64,000 bases of DNA, from positions 496,001 to 560,000 of the forward strand of contig OAPG01000014.1 of the NCBI GenBank assembly GCA_900208305.1, given 5' to 3'. The translations under genes and the position numbers were made by a program. Every line of letters starts with the position of its first letter. Position 1 is the first letter of the stretch. Shown here piece after piece: positions 1-13,129 of the stretch. The DNA comes from Melanopsichium pennsylvanicum. Taxonomy: Eukaryota > Basidiomycota > Ustilaginomycetes > Ustilaginales. Under the pieces are notes generated by a model, which did no database searches, was not told where the DNA came from, and saw nothing but the letters and a program-made list of their open reading frames with translations.

Positions 1-635
1 AAGAGAGCTTGACCTCTTTTGTACAGTATGTTTTTCTTTAGAGCTAGGTAAACTTTGATCTGATTTGTGTAGCTTTCAAGATACGGAAAATCATTTATTT
101 TGTGTGTGAGTGTGACTGTACAGCGAATAAAGTGGGGTTGAGAAAAAATCTGAGAGAGGATGTGAACAGTAAAGTGAGGGTTTCTGTTCGTTGATCGGAT
201 GGTTGCTTAGACGCTGTTGAATATGGACGATTTATGACGATGAGCTAAACAATATGTTCCCATCCAACTACAATCACCTCCAGCTGATGAGGTTGGACGT
301 TCCTTATATATCTATTTACTGTACTTAATTTAATAACCAGCCAAAAAAAGAGGTCGGTACGATGAATAAATATTCCATCCATTTCATCCAAAGCGAATCC
401 TTCCCTCGACCAAACTTCTTGCTGATAATTTGAAATCTCAGAGTGCACCATTCAAAACACAGAAACTTACGCAATCTTCTGATTTGCAAGATGGAACAAG
501 TGACACCCCTATTGTTCTCACCATCATGAAAGAATTCGTGCGAATACGTATAAATTTCAGTGTAGAAGCTGCTACTATACTTTAAATTTAGTGTACAGAC
601 GCTCAAACACTCGCCACAGTATCCTAACTCACTTC
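1..635. other. left flank, 3' region of the Rad4 gene
   Basis: AT-rich non-coding sequence downstream of the Rad4 stop codon. No credible ORF is seen. It contains three copies of a recurring AT-rich element (near 315-328, 550-565 and 583-597). It also holds a consensus minus-strand splice donor (GTAAGT read on the minus strand from base 470), which could mark a 3' UTR intron of Rad4 or an exon of a neighbouring transcript. Confidence 0.5.
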
Positions 636-3600
636 TTACTTTTTTGGAGTGAGCTTGACCGTAATCCTCCTACTTGTTCTCCTCGGCGTGGCTGCCTCTA
701 CATGCTCTTCTGCTGGTACAATCTTTGCGCTAGCAAGTTCCACTGCATTATCCATCTCATCTTGACCTTCACCCTCATCGTCAGTCAATGGCTCAACGTA
801 AACCTGCTGTTTCCCGCTCTGTCGACGCGAGCTTCTGCGCTGAGTTGTATCCGCCTCCTGTTCTTTCTCAACCGTGGCATATTTCGTAGTACCTGCAGCG
901 GCAGCAGAACGCCTCGGTCGCTTAGCCCCAACCGATTCCTCTACATTGAAAGTTTGTGTCTGCCGACGCGGACGCTTCGTCTTAGTCTTTTTTTCCTCCT
1001 CGACTGGCGGAGATGGATTTGGGCTGGCGCTCGAGCTCCCAGAGTTGTCGTCTCCACCAGGGCCCGAGGTGGAGGCCAATTGAGCTAGAGAGATCACTTT
1101 CCCCCTTTTCGCTGGTGTTGAAGTGGCCGAAGAGGGTGCAGAGTGAGCTGCGGGTGGTGATGATCGGTCCTCCATTTCAATATCCGGATCGCGATATTCT
1201 GCATCGGGTAGGGCGTGCTCTGCGGCTGATGTATCCTCTGTCTCAACTGCAACGGCAGCAGGCTTGGGTGCAAAAAATCGACTCTTCTCTTCTGCCTGCT
1301 CACGGACCATCTGCTTTTTCAAGGCTGATACCTTCTTGCGAGATCCTGGCCCTGAAGGAGAAGCACTCGCTTCTTTGGATGGCTTTGTCATCATCTTATC
1401 ACCATACTGCTCCTTGACTCGCTTCGCAATCCTCACAGCATTGATGAGTTTCCTCCAATTCTTCATGGCCCTCTCCATTTTCTTTGTCTGCTGCTTCAGC
1501 GCATCCTGCTGTTCCTGCTGCCAGAATGCCTCTTCGACCAATTCGGCGTTCGGTTGCGCCACTACAATACCCGTGATCTTGGGCATTCCTCGCTGCTTCC
1601 TGAATTCGAAACCTGTGATCGCTTCCGCATAAGGCACACCTAGCTTCTTTGCTACTTTGGCCACGCCGCTGAATGGAAGGTGCGCTGCACCAGCGGGTAG
1701 CATCGAGGGTACGAAAAGATCAATATTGCCAAACCCGTTGGTGGGAATCACACCATCGTCTCCAACTGGCGGAGGAACATAGAGCTGTGTTTGAAACTCT
1801 GCGTAAAGTCCTTCTTGAGCAACCTCGCGGCCTTCAAGACGGGCTTGTTCTTCCGCTCGCTTATTTGCCAAGGTGTACCCGCGGGATTTTACGAATTTGA
1901 GGGCAATCTCTCCGTCCTTGACAACTCGGCCCTCATTGAACCACTGTCGGGATGAGCGCAAAGTCTGCACATCAGATTTGGAGAACACTGGCGTACCTTG
2001 GAATGTCGCTATCTGCCGACGAGGAAAGACCACTTCATCTCGCTTGAGAAACTTTTCGAGAAAGTAGATCGGGTGGTCCTTGAATCCATTCATACTGGAA
2101 GGCATAGGTTCGCGCGAGGCATTGTCTTGCAGCTCGGCATCTTCCATTGCGTCCCTGTCCAACTTTTGAGGGCGGTGGATGGCTCGTGCGACCTTGCTCC
2201 ACCATTCCTCCTCGCCCTTTGCGCGTGTTGGCGGGCGCAGGCGGGATACACGCGAGTTAAGCGTCTTGGTGTACCGCGCCGTCACGTCCCTAGCGTAGCC
2301 GTCCTCCTCGAAAGCTACGACGTAAATAAGTTTGTTCTGACGGTCAAATGCAGGTGGCTCCATATGACGGTTCCCAGAAGGGCGGATGAGAGATCGGATA
2401 GGGTCGACAGTGATCCATTTTTGATAAGGTTTGGAAAACACTTCGACCCACATGGTGGGGGATGCTTGAAGATCAACTGGATTTTCGGTGGTGCCGTCGC
2501 CGGCGACCTCAGAGTCTTTGAGCTGTTTGGGGCGGAAGGAGCGGAGCTTGACTTTGTGCTCGACTTTTAAAGGTGTCTCGAGATTCTTCCATTTTTCTGG
2601 CCGATAGTCGTCGTCGTCTTCACCAGCGTCATCTTTGATTGCTGGACTGTCGACTTCGATTGGCTCGGTCTGGTTTGATTTGCCTCTACGCTTTGCAGAT
2701 GGACTTGCGGCAGCTTTGTTGCTGACCTTCCTGCTTTTGGCACCGGCGGTTGATTGATTGGAAGAGGCATCTGACTGCGTGTCACCCACTGTGATAGGCT
2801 GGTTGCGACTGCCTCTCTTTTTTTGCGTGCCGTTTGAAGTACTCGCTACAGCGCCTAGAACGGCCTTCTTTGTGAGATCCTCCGGGTCCTTGGCGGCCCG
2901 ACCTCTGACAGCGGACCTACGCTTATCGTCACTACTATCGCTTGCCATTGCTTCATCTACGGACGACAAAGAATCAATGCTTATCGCGTTTTGTGGGCGC
3001 TTGCTGCGCGAGGTCGTTGACGCCCCTGAAGCACTGAAATCCCCATCTTCATCCGATGTCAGCTCGTGTAGAGGCTTGGAAGCGAATTTACGAGATCCGC
3101 CAGGGTTGCCTTTAGCTGCCCGAGCTCGAAGTTGATTTATCTTGTTTTCTTCCCTGCTACCTGGCTGAGCAGTGTTGGCCAATTTACTGGCGCCGACACT
3201 CCACGAGAGAGGCTGAGGGCTGACGACGAGTCGGGCGGGTATACCAATCGAGCGGCACAAAGCGCAAAAGAGCTGCACACTCGTCTCCCTGGACCCTGAC
3301 CTTTCTTCGGCACGTACCCTTAAACCGTGAGGAGAAGTGATTTCTTCAGCTGCGGGCAGAAGACGGAGGTAAATCGGGCGGATAGCGGAGCCTGGGGCGA
3401 AGATGGTGATCTCCATCGCTTTTGTGGGCGGCTTGAGCGAGGTAGAAGAAGCAGAGGCGCCAATTTGCAACGAGTGGCTTGCCTTTCCTTTGCCTTTGGC
3501 CTTGCCACTCGGGTCAGCCATGTTGGCTTGTCGCTCCTTGGCCTCCTTGTACCTTTGTTGCATCCTTCGCTCTCGTCGATGTCGTTGCTCGCGATCTACG

Positions 3601-4655
3601 GCTGTCTCTACGAGCCATCCATCGATACGCCTTCCCGAGCCCGGAATGATGCCTGTGGCGATGTCCTGATCTGGCTGTCGCAAAGCCGAGTTGGCTACCA
3701 TGGTAGGATCGAGTCGAAAACGACCCGACCACCATCGGACGAGCTCGGAAAGGAAGCTTTCAAACATGCGAATCCTCTCGCGCTGCTCCATCACCTTCTT
3801 GGGATGAATGGAGCGCAGCTTGGTGATGAGGTAGTCTGGTACTGATTCTGCGAGAGTGTCTCGAAGGTCTGCGTCATTGCACCATTTGTTGCGGACTCGC
3901 GTATGTGCTAGCACGGAAAGCACGAGAAGCTTGTGCGCTGTGATACGGTTCTGTCGGTCCCTGGGAGTGAGAAGGTTGTTTGACTTTGGTTTGGCTTTAT
4001 CTGTTTGTTTGCTGGTGCGACTGCCCACTGAGATCTCGACACCACGATGCTGACCCTTGCCGTCTTTGAAAATGGGTATGGCTTTGGGGCTCGACTGGTC
4101 ACCGGCTTGTTCGTCGTCGGTGGCGTCCTGTCCATCGTAGCCATCCGTTTCATCACCATATCTGGCCTTGATATCTTGGTAAGCGGCTGCATACATATCT
4201 TGCAATTCCTTAGCTGACTTATCTAGGTCTAATTCGACATTTTCCATTTCAAGATCCTCACTTGCCATCCTCGACGAGCCGGCTTCCTGCGGTACGGCTG
4301 CAGCAGCAACGTCCACATCTTCAAAGTCAGACATGTCCAGATCATTGTGTGTATCGTTGTGATGAACTACAGAGCCGTCAGTGCTGATGTCGATTATGTC
4401 CTGCGATGACGGTTGTTGCTTGGCTGGTTGGGAAGAGGATGCCGATTTGAGCTGCGAGCTTCTTGGCGTGACCGGGGTGGCATTGGTGCGTGTGTGAGAA
4501 GGCATGGCGGATGCGTGCTCGAGCGAGAGGTCACTGTCACCTGAAATGGATTGGACGTCAATGACCTCTTCAGGATCCGGCTCGGGTCGGTCCCAATCGT
4601 GAACAAGCTTTGGCGGCTTTCGAAGACGTCTCGCTGGCCGATTTGGAGAACTCAT
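636..4655 (-). CDS. rad4: DNA damage recognition protein Rad4/XPC
   Basis: Damage sensor of global-genome nucleotide excision repair. In the known family it works with Rad23 and flips out damaged bases with its beta-hairpin domains. The 1,339-residue product has a conserved N-terminal helical part (about 205-290), a split transglutaminase-like fold (first part about 455-485 with LFCALCRSIGIPARLV; second part about 728-840 with WVEVF and the WITVDP segment), then beta-hairpin domains BHD1-3 (about 858-1045; starts FKDHPIYFLEKFLKRDEVVFP minus its last residue, ends ITGIVVAQPNAELVEEAFW). A roughly 230-residue Ser/Lys-rich acidic linker splits the transglutaminase fold and a Lys/Arg-rich tail follows BHD3. 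The ATG at 4655 is the first in-frame ATG: the frame stays open about 100 codons upstream but contains no other Met codon. It is longer than yeast Rad4 (about 750 aa), mainly through linkers. Divergent from the protease gene. Single exon. Confidence 0.93.
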   Translation of the reverse strand: MSSPNRPARRLRKPPKLVHDWDRPEPDPEEVIDVQSISGDSDLSLEHASAMPSHTRTNATPVTPRSSQLKSASSSQPAKQQPSSQDIIDISTDGSVVHHNDTHNDLDMSDFEDVDVAAAAVPQEAGSSRMASEDLEMENVELDLDKSAKELQDMYAAAYQDIKARYGDETDGYDGQDATDDEQAGDQSSPKAIPIFKDGKGQHRGVEISVGSRTSKQTDKAKPKSNNLLTPRDRQNRITAHKLLVLSVLAHTRVRNKWCNDADLRDTLAESVPDYLITKLRSIHPKKVMEQRERIRMFESFLSELVRWWSGRFRLDPTMVANSALRQPDQDIATGIIPGSGRRIDGWLVETAVDREQRHRRERRMQQRYKEAKERQANMADPSGKAKGKGKASHSLQIGASASSTSLKPPTKAMEITIFAPGSAIRPIYLRLLPAAEEITSPHGLRVRAEERSGSRETSVQLFCALCRSIGIPARLVVSPQPLSWSVGASKLANTAQPGSREENKINQLRARAAKGNPGGSRKFASKPLHELTSDEDGDFSASGASTTSRSKRPQNAISIDSLSSVDEAMASDSSDDKRRSAVRGRAAKDPEDLTKKAVLGAVASTSNGTQKKRGSRNQPITVGDTQSDASSNQSTAGAKSRKVSNKAAASPSAKRRGKSNQTEPIEVDSPAIKDDAGEDDDDYRPEKWKNLETPLKVEHKVKLRSFRPKQLKDSEVAGDGTTENPVDLQASPTMWVEVFSKPYQKWITVDPIRSLIRPSGNRHMEPPAFDRQNKLIYVVAFEEDGYARDVTARYTKTLNSRVSRLRPPTRAKGEEEWWSKVARAIHRPQKLDRDAMEDAELQDNASREPMPSSMNGFKDHPIYFLEKFLKRDEVVFPRRQIATFQGTPVFSKSDVQTLRSSRQWFNEGRVVKDGEIALKFVKSRGYTLANKRAEEQARLEGREVAQEGLYAEFQTQLYVPPPVGDDGVIPTNGFGNIDLFVPSMLPAGAAHLPFSGVAKVAKKLGVPYAEAITGFEFRKQRGMPKITGIVVAQPNAELVEEAFWQQEQQDALKQQTKKMERAMKNWRKLINAVRIAKRVKEQYGDKMMTKPSKEASASPSGPGSRKKVSALKKQMVREQAEEKSRFFAPKPAAVAVETEDTSAAEHALPDAEYRDPDIEMEDRSSPPAAHSAPSSATSTPAKRGKVISLAQLASTSGPGGDDNSGSSSASPNPSPPVEEEKKTKTKRPRRQTQTFNVEESVGAKRPRRSAAAAGTTKYATVEKEQEADTTQRRSSRRQSGKQQVYVEPLTDDEGEGQDEMDNAVELASAKIVPAEEHVEAATPRRTSRRITVKLTPKK

Positions 4656-7616
<2,961 letters not shown>

Positions 7617-8655
7617 GAGTGACGTGGGCTCGGTAGATTCTTGAACCCTCGACAGCGAATGGAGTTTAGCCTCGAGCTCGAGCGATCCCCTTAGCATACG
7701 AACCTCTTAACCTATTGTCGCATATATGACCTTTGATTTCGGTACATTTCGCCATTGCCGCATCTGCCCGAAAAGCTCCTTTCAGAGCGAGCTGTTCTGG
7801 GCCGTCTTGTTTCAGTGCTTGATGTCGCACACCTCGTCTTATCTCATACTTTTCAGGATTTCCATTTGTTCCCACAGCAATATGCCACCACCGCACTGCA
7901 ATGACATTCTTTGATAGCTCGATGTTGCTTGTCTGCTAGCATGGCTCTTGGGACATTTTGAAGGCCCTATGCCGAGATTGCAATGGCCATCTCTTTTGCC
8001 GAGCGTTGAAAGTGCGACAAGTATTGCTTCCGACGAAAGGGGTTGCGTAAATGAGGTTGATGCTGTGTTGTTTAATTTTACGATGGCATGGATGCTGTAC
8101 TGTGCAAGTATTACAATGTGATGTAACTTGGTCGTAACAAAGCGCAAAGTGATTTACAGCGGTGATGATTGATTGACGACGATGCTATGGGCACTTTTTT
8201 TTGCAGAGAGAGAGAGAGAAAGGGAGGAAAGATGAGCGTGACCAAGTGAATTTACGCGACGATCGCGTTTTCTCCACATAACCAAAAAAGGAGTGAGTGA
8301 CAGATGGCGTTTGTTGAAAGTCGATTTAGTGCAGAATTCGCTCGTTGTTGACGCTTTCTTCTTTGATATGATCTTTGTCTCATTATCATCTTGACCAAAC
8401 TCGTTTCCTGATCGTATCAAAGTCTATCGAGTGTTTGCTCGGATACTCCTGGATTACACTAGTCCTTAGCATCGTCGAATCACTTGTCCAATTCCAGCTT
8501 TAAAGTCACCATCTTCAACGGGCTTTGATTGGTCTCACACTGAGCAAAGCTTCGTCATATCGCCGTCTATCAGGATACAGAACAAAGTTGCTAGAAGATT
8601 TCACCAGTATTCTTGCATATCCTCAGTTGAAGCTTGGCTATACAGTCCTAAAACA
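7617..8655. other. intergenic region between protease and Psf1
   Basis: 3' region of the protease gene and promoter of psf1. A GA-rich tract lies near 8206-8228. No credible ORF or RNA gene was seen. Sequence becomes more AT-rich toward psf1. Confidence 0.5.
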
Positions 8656-9460
8656 ATGTTTGGAGATCAAGCACTAAAACTTGTCACAGAGGCAAAAGCG
8701 TGTTTGAACTTGGACAATGTCAAACCTTACAAGTAAGTCCCTCTTCTTTTCCTCACAACCCCCCCCTCTTTTCTTCCTCTCTCTATTCCTGTTTGGTTTC
8801 AACGGTTCGCATCAATATGAAACTTTTTCAAGATATTCTTACAGGGAATGTTTCGTCACCTCTTCTTCTTGCAGCGACGAATTGATCCGATCTTTAATCT
8901 TGGAAACCAAGCAACTTTACACTCATCTCAGCACGCTTCTCAACACACTCGAAACGCAATCGTCTCAGCTTTCACCTGGCTCGATATCCGGTTTACAATC
9001 TCAACTTTTGATGCTTCATTTGATCATCCAATACAACAAAAGATCTTTACTAATCTATCACAATGTTCGATTGGATATTATAAACTCGCACTTATCGCGT
9101 CAAAGTTTTTCCTTACCCATTCTATTTTCTCGACATGATCATCTAAGAACTTCGCTTTCACCTGCGGAACATGACTACTTGAAACGTTATTCGGATGTTA
9201 TTCAGAGGATTAAGTTGGATTACCTCGATCTGAGTTCAGGATTGAGGTTGGATATTAGTGATGGTCAGGTGTATGAACAAGTTGCTAAGGATTTGTTGGT
9301 GACGGTAAAAGTGAATCGAGATTTGAAAGATGTTTGGTTGAGTAGTGGTCAAACTGCTGCTACAAGTTTGAATAAGGGTCAGACGGTTACGATGGGTAGA
9401 GAAGAGATAAGAGCTTTGATCAATCGAGGTTGGGTTTCTTTGATCGATGGTAACACATAA
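8656..9460 (+). CDS. psf1: GINS complex subunit Psf1
   Basis: Subunit of the GINS tetramer, part of the Cdc45-MCM-GINS replicative helicase in the nucleus. Exons are 8656-8732 and 8875-9460. The 142-nt intron has a GTAAGT donor and a pyrimidine-rich TTGCAG acceptor, and splicing restores Asn in the sequence KPYNDELIRS. The product is about 220 aa, near the family length of about 200. It starts with MFGDQALKLV, typical of Psf1, carries the helical A-domain, and ends with the small beta B-domain (REEIRALINRGWVSLID) that anchors Psf1 in CMG. Codon use is visibly richer in A/T-ending codons than in neighbouring genes. Convergent with the homeodomain gene. Confidence 0.88.
8733..8874 (+). other. 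psf1 intron
   Basis: Begins GTAAGTCCC and ends CTTCTTGCAG. Removal joins KPY to NDELIRS in frame, which matches the conserved Psf1 N-terminus. Confidence 0.88.
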
Positions 9461-9520
9461 ATAAAAAAATAATAAATAAATAAAAACGATGAAAAGGGTC
9501 AGTTTCATTCCATCCAAAGG

Positions 9521-9536
9521 TATATATATATATATA
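9521..9536. repeat. (TA)8 microsatellite
   Basis: Perfect TA dinucleotide run directly readable downstream of psf1. Confidence 0.95.
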
Positions 9537-9864
9537 CCATCTTCAGCAACAAATCGTTCATGCTTGTAATTTTTAAATCTTTCATTAAACATCATGTCAC
9601 ATTTCCGATGCATTGTCTCATACTTGAATACGTTCGATGGATGCTTGTTTCACCACCAGTAAAAATTTTCCCGTTTTTGTACTCTGTATCGTACCAACCT
9701 CTTCAAAGAGGGAAAGAGAGACAACACTTCGAAGTTGAGAAGAAGCTAAGAAATAGCAGTCACTTAATCGAGATAAGGACAGATCTGATTACATGCAACA
9801 AAAAGCAAAACATTATTGGCAAGAGCATTTCGAGGTTGTTAAAGAGTCTTTGAAACGTTTATCT

Positions 9865-9886
9865 TATAATAATAATAATAATAATA
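9865..9886. repeat. AAT trinucleotide repeat
   Basis: About seven tandem AAT units in the convergent spacer. Confidence 0.9.
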
Positions 9887-10069
9887 GTGAGTTGGTCAAA
9901 AGGGGGACAAAAAAACGTGTGGCAATAAGCGAGACGGAGGCGCACGAAGAACAGAAATCGCGAGCAAAGAGCGGAAATCGTGACTTTGGACTGAACATAT
10001 AGAGATGAAGCTGAGCGGGGTCCAAGAAGCAGACGAAATGCTTGCGTACAGCAGCGATTTGAGTGAGTG

Positions 10070-13000
10070 CTAATCAATTTGACCTTTATTGGATTGCGTA
10101 TCGGTGGTTGATGTATGACGTTCATTTGAGAGATCTTGTGTGCCGAGAGACAGGAGCCCTGGCGATCCCCGACCAGCAACCTTCTCGTTCAAAGCAGCCG
10201 CTTCTCCGCCTAAAATTTGGATATCGGTACTTTCGCATCTTGAATCCGAAGATTGGTGCTCACCGTGTTTCATACTTGGGTTGGATAAACTGACATGGCC
10301 ACCACCATGGGTCGACTGGCGATAGGTGTTTGATCGGCTTCTGCCTTGAGCCGTCCCCTCTTCTTTTCCCTCTTGATGTTCGCCGCGCTGAGCTTCTGCC
10401 ACAGATTCACTCTCATTGGCTTGAACACAAGTGAGCGACATCTGCAAGTTGCTGGGACCAGTGTTGAACGAAGTCCGATACGTAGGAGTCTTGCCGGAGA
10501 AGGCATCCTCATCAAAACTACGTACCGATACAGAGTGCATGGTTGAGGAGGCGGATGCGGGGTGGTCGAAAGATCCCCTCCGCGAATTGGAACATGTCGG
10601 ATCGACGCCTTGTGGATTATCTTGGTGATGCATTGATATCGAAGTGTCGTTGTGAGAGTTGTCACGCGAGAGAAACAAGGAATTGGATGAGGAGGCGGGG
10701 TCGTCGTTCATTCCGTTATAGATAGAGCGCTGACGATCCTGCGTTTGAGGTAGTTCCGAAATGCAAGTGCTGGGCTGATGTTGGCTGCGATTGTCATTTG
10801 GATAGCTTCGACGCTCATGGACTTGATGCATGGCAATGTGACCATCCGGGCTGGAAGCGATCTGCATTGAGTGACCACCGCCTTGATTGCCCTCGAGAAT
10901 GCCCGAGTTAGCCAAAGAGCATTCGTCTTCACCCTGTCCTCCCTTACGGGACGACTGTGGCTGCATCTCGCATCCCCCCAAACGACCATCCCAGCCACCT
11001 TGAACACCATCGAGACCATTGTCGCCACCCATCACTCCGCTTATTCCAGCCCCACTACTGAAGCTCCCCATTCCTCCACCTGCCATATCAATCCTCAGCG
11101 AGTTGAGGTCCATGCTGCCTCCCAATCCTCCCCTCGGGCTTGCCTCGATGTTCGTCGGCACACCATATGGACTGTATCCGAGCCGCTGGTTACTATCCAA
11201 CGAGGGTTCCGACAGGTTAGTGCTGACCGAAGCAGGACTGTCGAATTCCCAGCCAGGCTCGGGGCCTCGGATAGGCGTGCGGAAGTTCTGCCACGCAGAA
11301 CTCTTTGGGAGACTTGACGCAGAAGACATGGCAGCGGGCTGCAGCGGCAGCGGCATCGGCATCGTCGGATTGCCGTACAGATCGAGACTGGGAGCGAAAG
11401 GGCTGGCGGCTGGAGCGTCAATGGGTGTGAACGGAGCAGCAGCAGTAATGAATTGGTGATGAGGGGCAGTGCCGATCAAACCAAAGTTGTCCGCAGTGCT
11501 ACCGGAGCCTGTAGGGACAGCTCCGGCGGCGCGTCGGTCCGTATCGTGGAACTTTATCAAGCGTTGAAGAACGTCGTTGCATCTCGCCAAGGCTTGTACT
11601 GCACTTCTGAGCTCTTCATACGGTCCATTGAGGATGTGCCTGGAGACCGTCATTGCCTGATGGTCCTCTGTAAAATCTTCGCACTGCCTCCAAGAGACTT
11701 TTTGCTCTTCGATCGCTCCTGTCGTGCTATTCTTGACTGGGGCGCTCCTGAAGACTTCCATGAAAAATGTTGGCGGACGTTCTAGGTCGATAACGAAATG
11801 ACCCAAAGGTACTCTGACGCCTTCGGCTCGCTCAGCAATGCTGGGGTTGCTAGGTCCATCAAAGTACGCGCTGCGGATGGACGTCCAAGGAATCTCCAAT
11901 TTGAACCCGATGGATTCCGAGGTCAGATACCATGTGAGCGACTGCAAGCGGCGCGAAAAGAAGCAGATGAGTGGGCTGACTCTACGCCAGGTACCGATGC
12001 AGAGGGCTGAGGTGGGGATCGCTGTCACACTGGGTGCCATATCTTGTCCCGCTCCTCCTCCTGATCCGTCTCTCCTCCCTTCGATCGGTGAGCGCGGGTA
12101 AGCGTCTTTTGAATCCAGCCGAATGCTGCAGTCTTTCTTCAGACCAGGATCGTCACTTGTGCCATCACCCCTGCGTTCGATGGTCTTGACCTTGGCTCGC
12201 CTGTTCTGGAACCATACCTGAACGCTGCGCTCCGGCATCCTCAGTTTCCGAGAAAGTTCCAGTCGAATTCGACCGGTCGGATTGCGGTTCTTCTCAAAAA
12301 ACGCTTCGAGGGAACGAAGTTGGTCTGGGCTACACTTGTTCCTCTTCTTACGGCCACGCGGACGGAATGCAGCGGAAAGCTTCTTCTTTTCAGGGGGTAG
12401 GTCGGAGTCTGTCGAATCTTCATAAGAGTCGTCGTGAGGGTCAGAGGATTTGGACTCCTTGAAGGGAAGAGAATCTAGAAGCGCCATGCTATCGGCATGC
12501 TCGAATGTAGCGGAAGAGTTGGCGTCTCGATAGTGAGAATGGGAATGGGTTCGAGGCTCGAGGTCGAGGTTGCCGTGAAGACCGATGTTGAGGGAAGAAT
12601 CTTGTTTCAGACCAAGTAGGCTGGACGGTTGAGCCGAAGAGGGGTAATAGTTTGGATCGAACGACGAGTGGGAGGATGAATGATATTGGTCTTGGTAAGA
12701 AAAATTGTGGCGGTGTGTAGGATCAGACGAAGAGTTTTGAGCACTTGGCTCTTCCCAAAACTGTTGTTGCTGATAATAGGTATTGGCCTGATCCACAGCC
12801 GTGCCAATGGAAGACGCAGCATGGTCGTCCGAACTTGGCCAGTACATCTCGCCAGAAAACATGCCATCAGGGTTGTAAGAGGAGCCAATGGGACCTCCGT
12901 CAGCCCGCCTTTGCTGTTGCTGCTGCATCATGACATCCAGCGAGGACGAAGATGGAGTAGTAGCCCTTCCACCTTGGTACCTTTCCTCCTTGACAAAGTT

Positions 13001-13129
13001 GGGAGAGTTGATGGTTCGGATGGTAGTCTGACTACCGCTGCGACGACGAGTATGGTGAGAAGATAAGACAAGAGCGTTTGCTTTTGTGGCAACAGCTGCT
13101 GCGGCTCGCTGTGGTCGCTGTTGGGACAT
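10070..13129 (-). CDS. homeodomain transcription factor
   Basis: Nuclear sequence-specific regulator, 1,019 residues, single exon. A canonical 60-residue homeodomain without insertion lies at about 256-316: basic arm RKKRNKCSP, helix 3 with VWFQNRRAKVK (Trp, Phe, Asn and Arg of the recognition helix all present). A second structured segment (about 360-520; SALCIGTWRRVSP, then VPLGHFVIDLERPPTFFMEVF) follows it, and I believe a similar region occurs downstream of the homeodomain in other fungal Pho2/Phx1-type proteins. The remainder is Ser/Gly/Gln-rich low complexity with QQQQQ runs, typical of activation regions. It is the typical (non-TALE) type, so not a b mating-type protein, which carry divergent or TALE-like homeodomains. 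The ATG at 13129 opens the frame; a long upstream region with no gene suggests complex regulation. Confidence 0.9.
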   Translation of the reverse strand: MSQQRPQRAAAAVATKANALVLSSHHTRRRSGSQTTIRTINSPNFVKEERYQGGRATTPSSSSLDVMMQQQQQRRADGGPIGSSYNPDGMFSGEMYWPSSDDHAASSIGTAVDQANTYYQQQQFWEEPSAQNSSSDPTHRHNFSYQDQYHSSSHSSFDPNYYPSSAQPSSLLGLKQDSSLNIGLHGNLDLEPRTHSHSHYRDANSSATFEHADSMALLDSLPFKESKSSDPHDDSYEDSTDSDLPPEKKKLSAAFRPRGRKKRNKCSPDQLRSLEAFFEKNRNPTGRIRLELSRKLRMPERSVQVWFQNRRAKVKTIERRGDGTSDDPGLKKDCSIRLDSKDAYPRSPIEGRRDGSGGGAGQDMAPSVTAIPTSALCIGTWRRVSPLICFFSRRLQSLTWYLTSESIGFKLEIPWTSIRSAYFDGPSNPSIAERAEGVRVPLGHFVIDLERPPTFFMEVFRSAPVKNSTTGAIEEQKVSWRQCEDFTEDHQAMTVSRHILNGPYEELRSAVQALARCNDVLQRLIKFHDTDRRAAGAVPTGSGSTADNFGLIGTAPHHQFITAAAPFTPIDAPAASPFAPSLDLYGNPTMPMPLPLQPAAMSSASSLPKSSAWQNFRTPIRGPEPGWEFDSPASVSTNLSEPSLDSNQRLGYSPYGVPTNIEASPRGGLGGSMDLNSLRIDMAGGGMGSFSSGAGISGVMGGDNGLDGVQGGWDGRLGGCEMQPQSSRKGGQGEDECSLANSGILEGNQGGGHSMQIASSPDGHIAMHQVHERRSYPNDNRSQHQPSTCISELPQTQDRQRSIYNGMNDDPASSSNSLFLSRDNSHNDTSISMHHQDNPQGVDPTCSNSRRGSFDHPASASSTMHSVSVRSFDEDAFSGKTPTYRTSFNTGPSNLQMSLTCVQANESESVAEAQRGEHQEGKEEGTAQGRSRSNTYRQSTHGGGHVSLSNPSMKHGEHQSSDSRCESTDIQILGGEAAALNEKVAGRGSPGLLSLGTQDLSNERHTSTTDTQSNKGQID

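Larger units (their letters stand above)
9461..10069. other. convergent intergenic region psf1 / homeobox gene
   Basis: AT-rich 3' ends of both genes. Contains a (TA)8 microsatellite at 9521-9536 and an AAT repeat at about 9865-9886. No gene seen. Confidence 0.6.
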
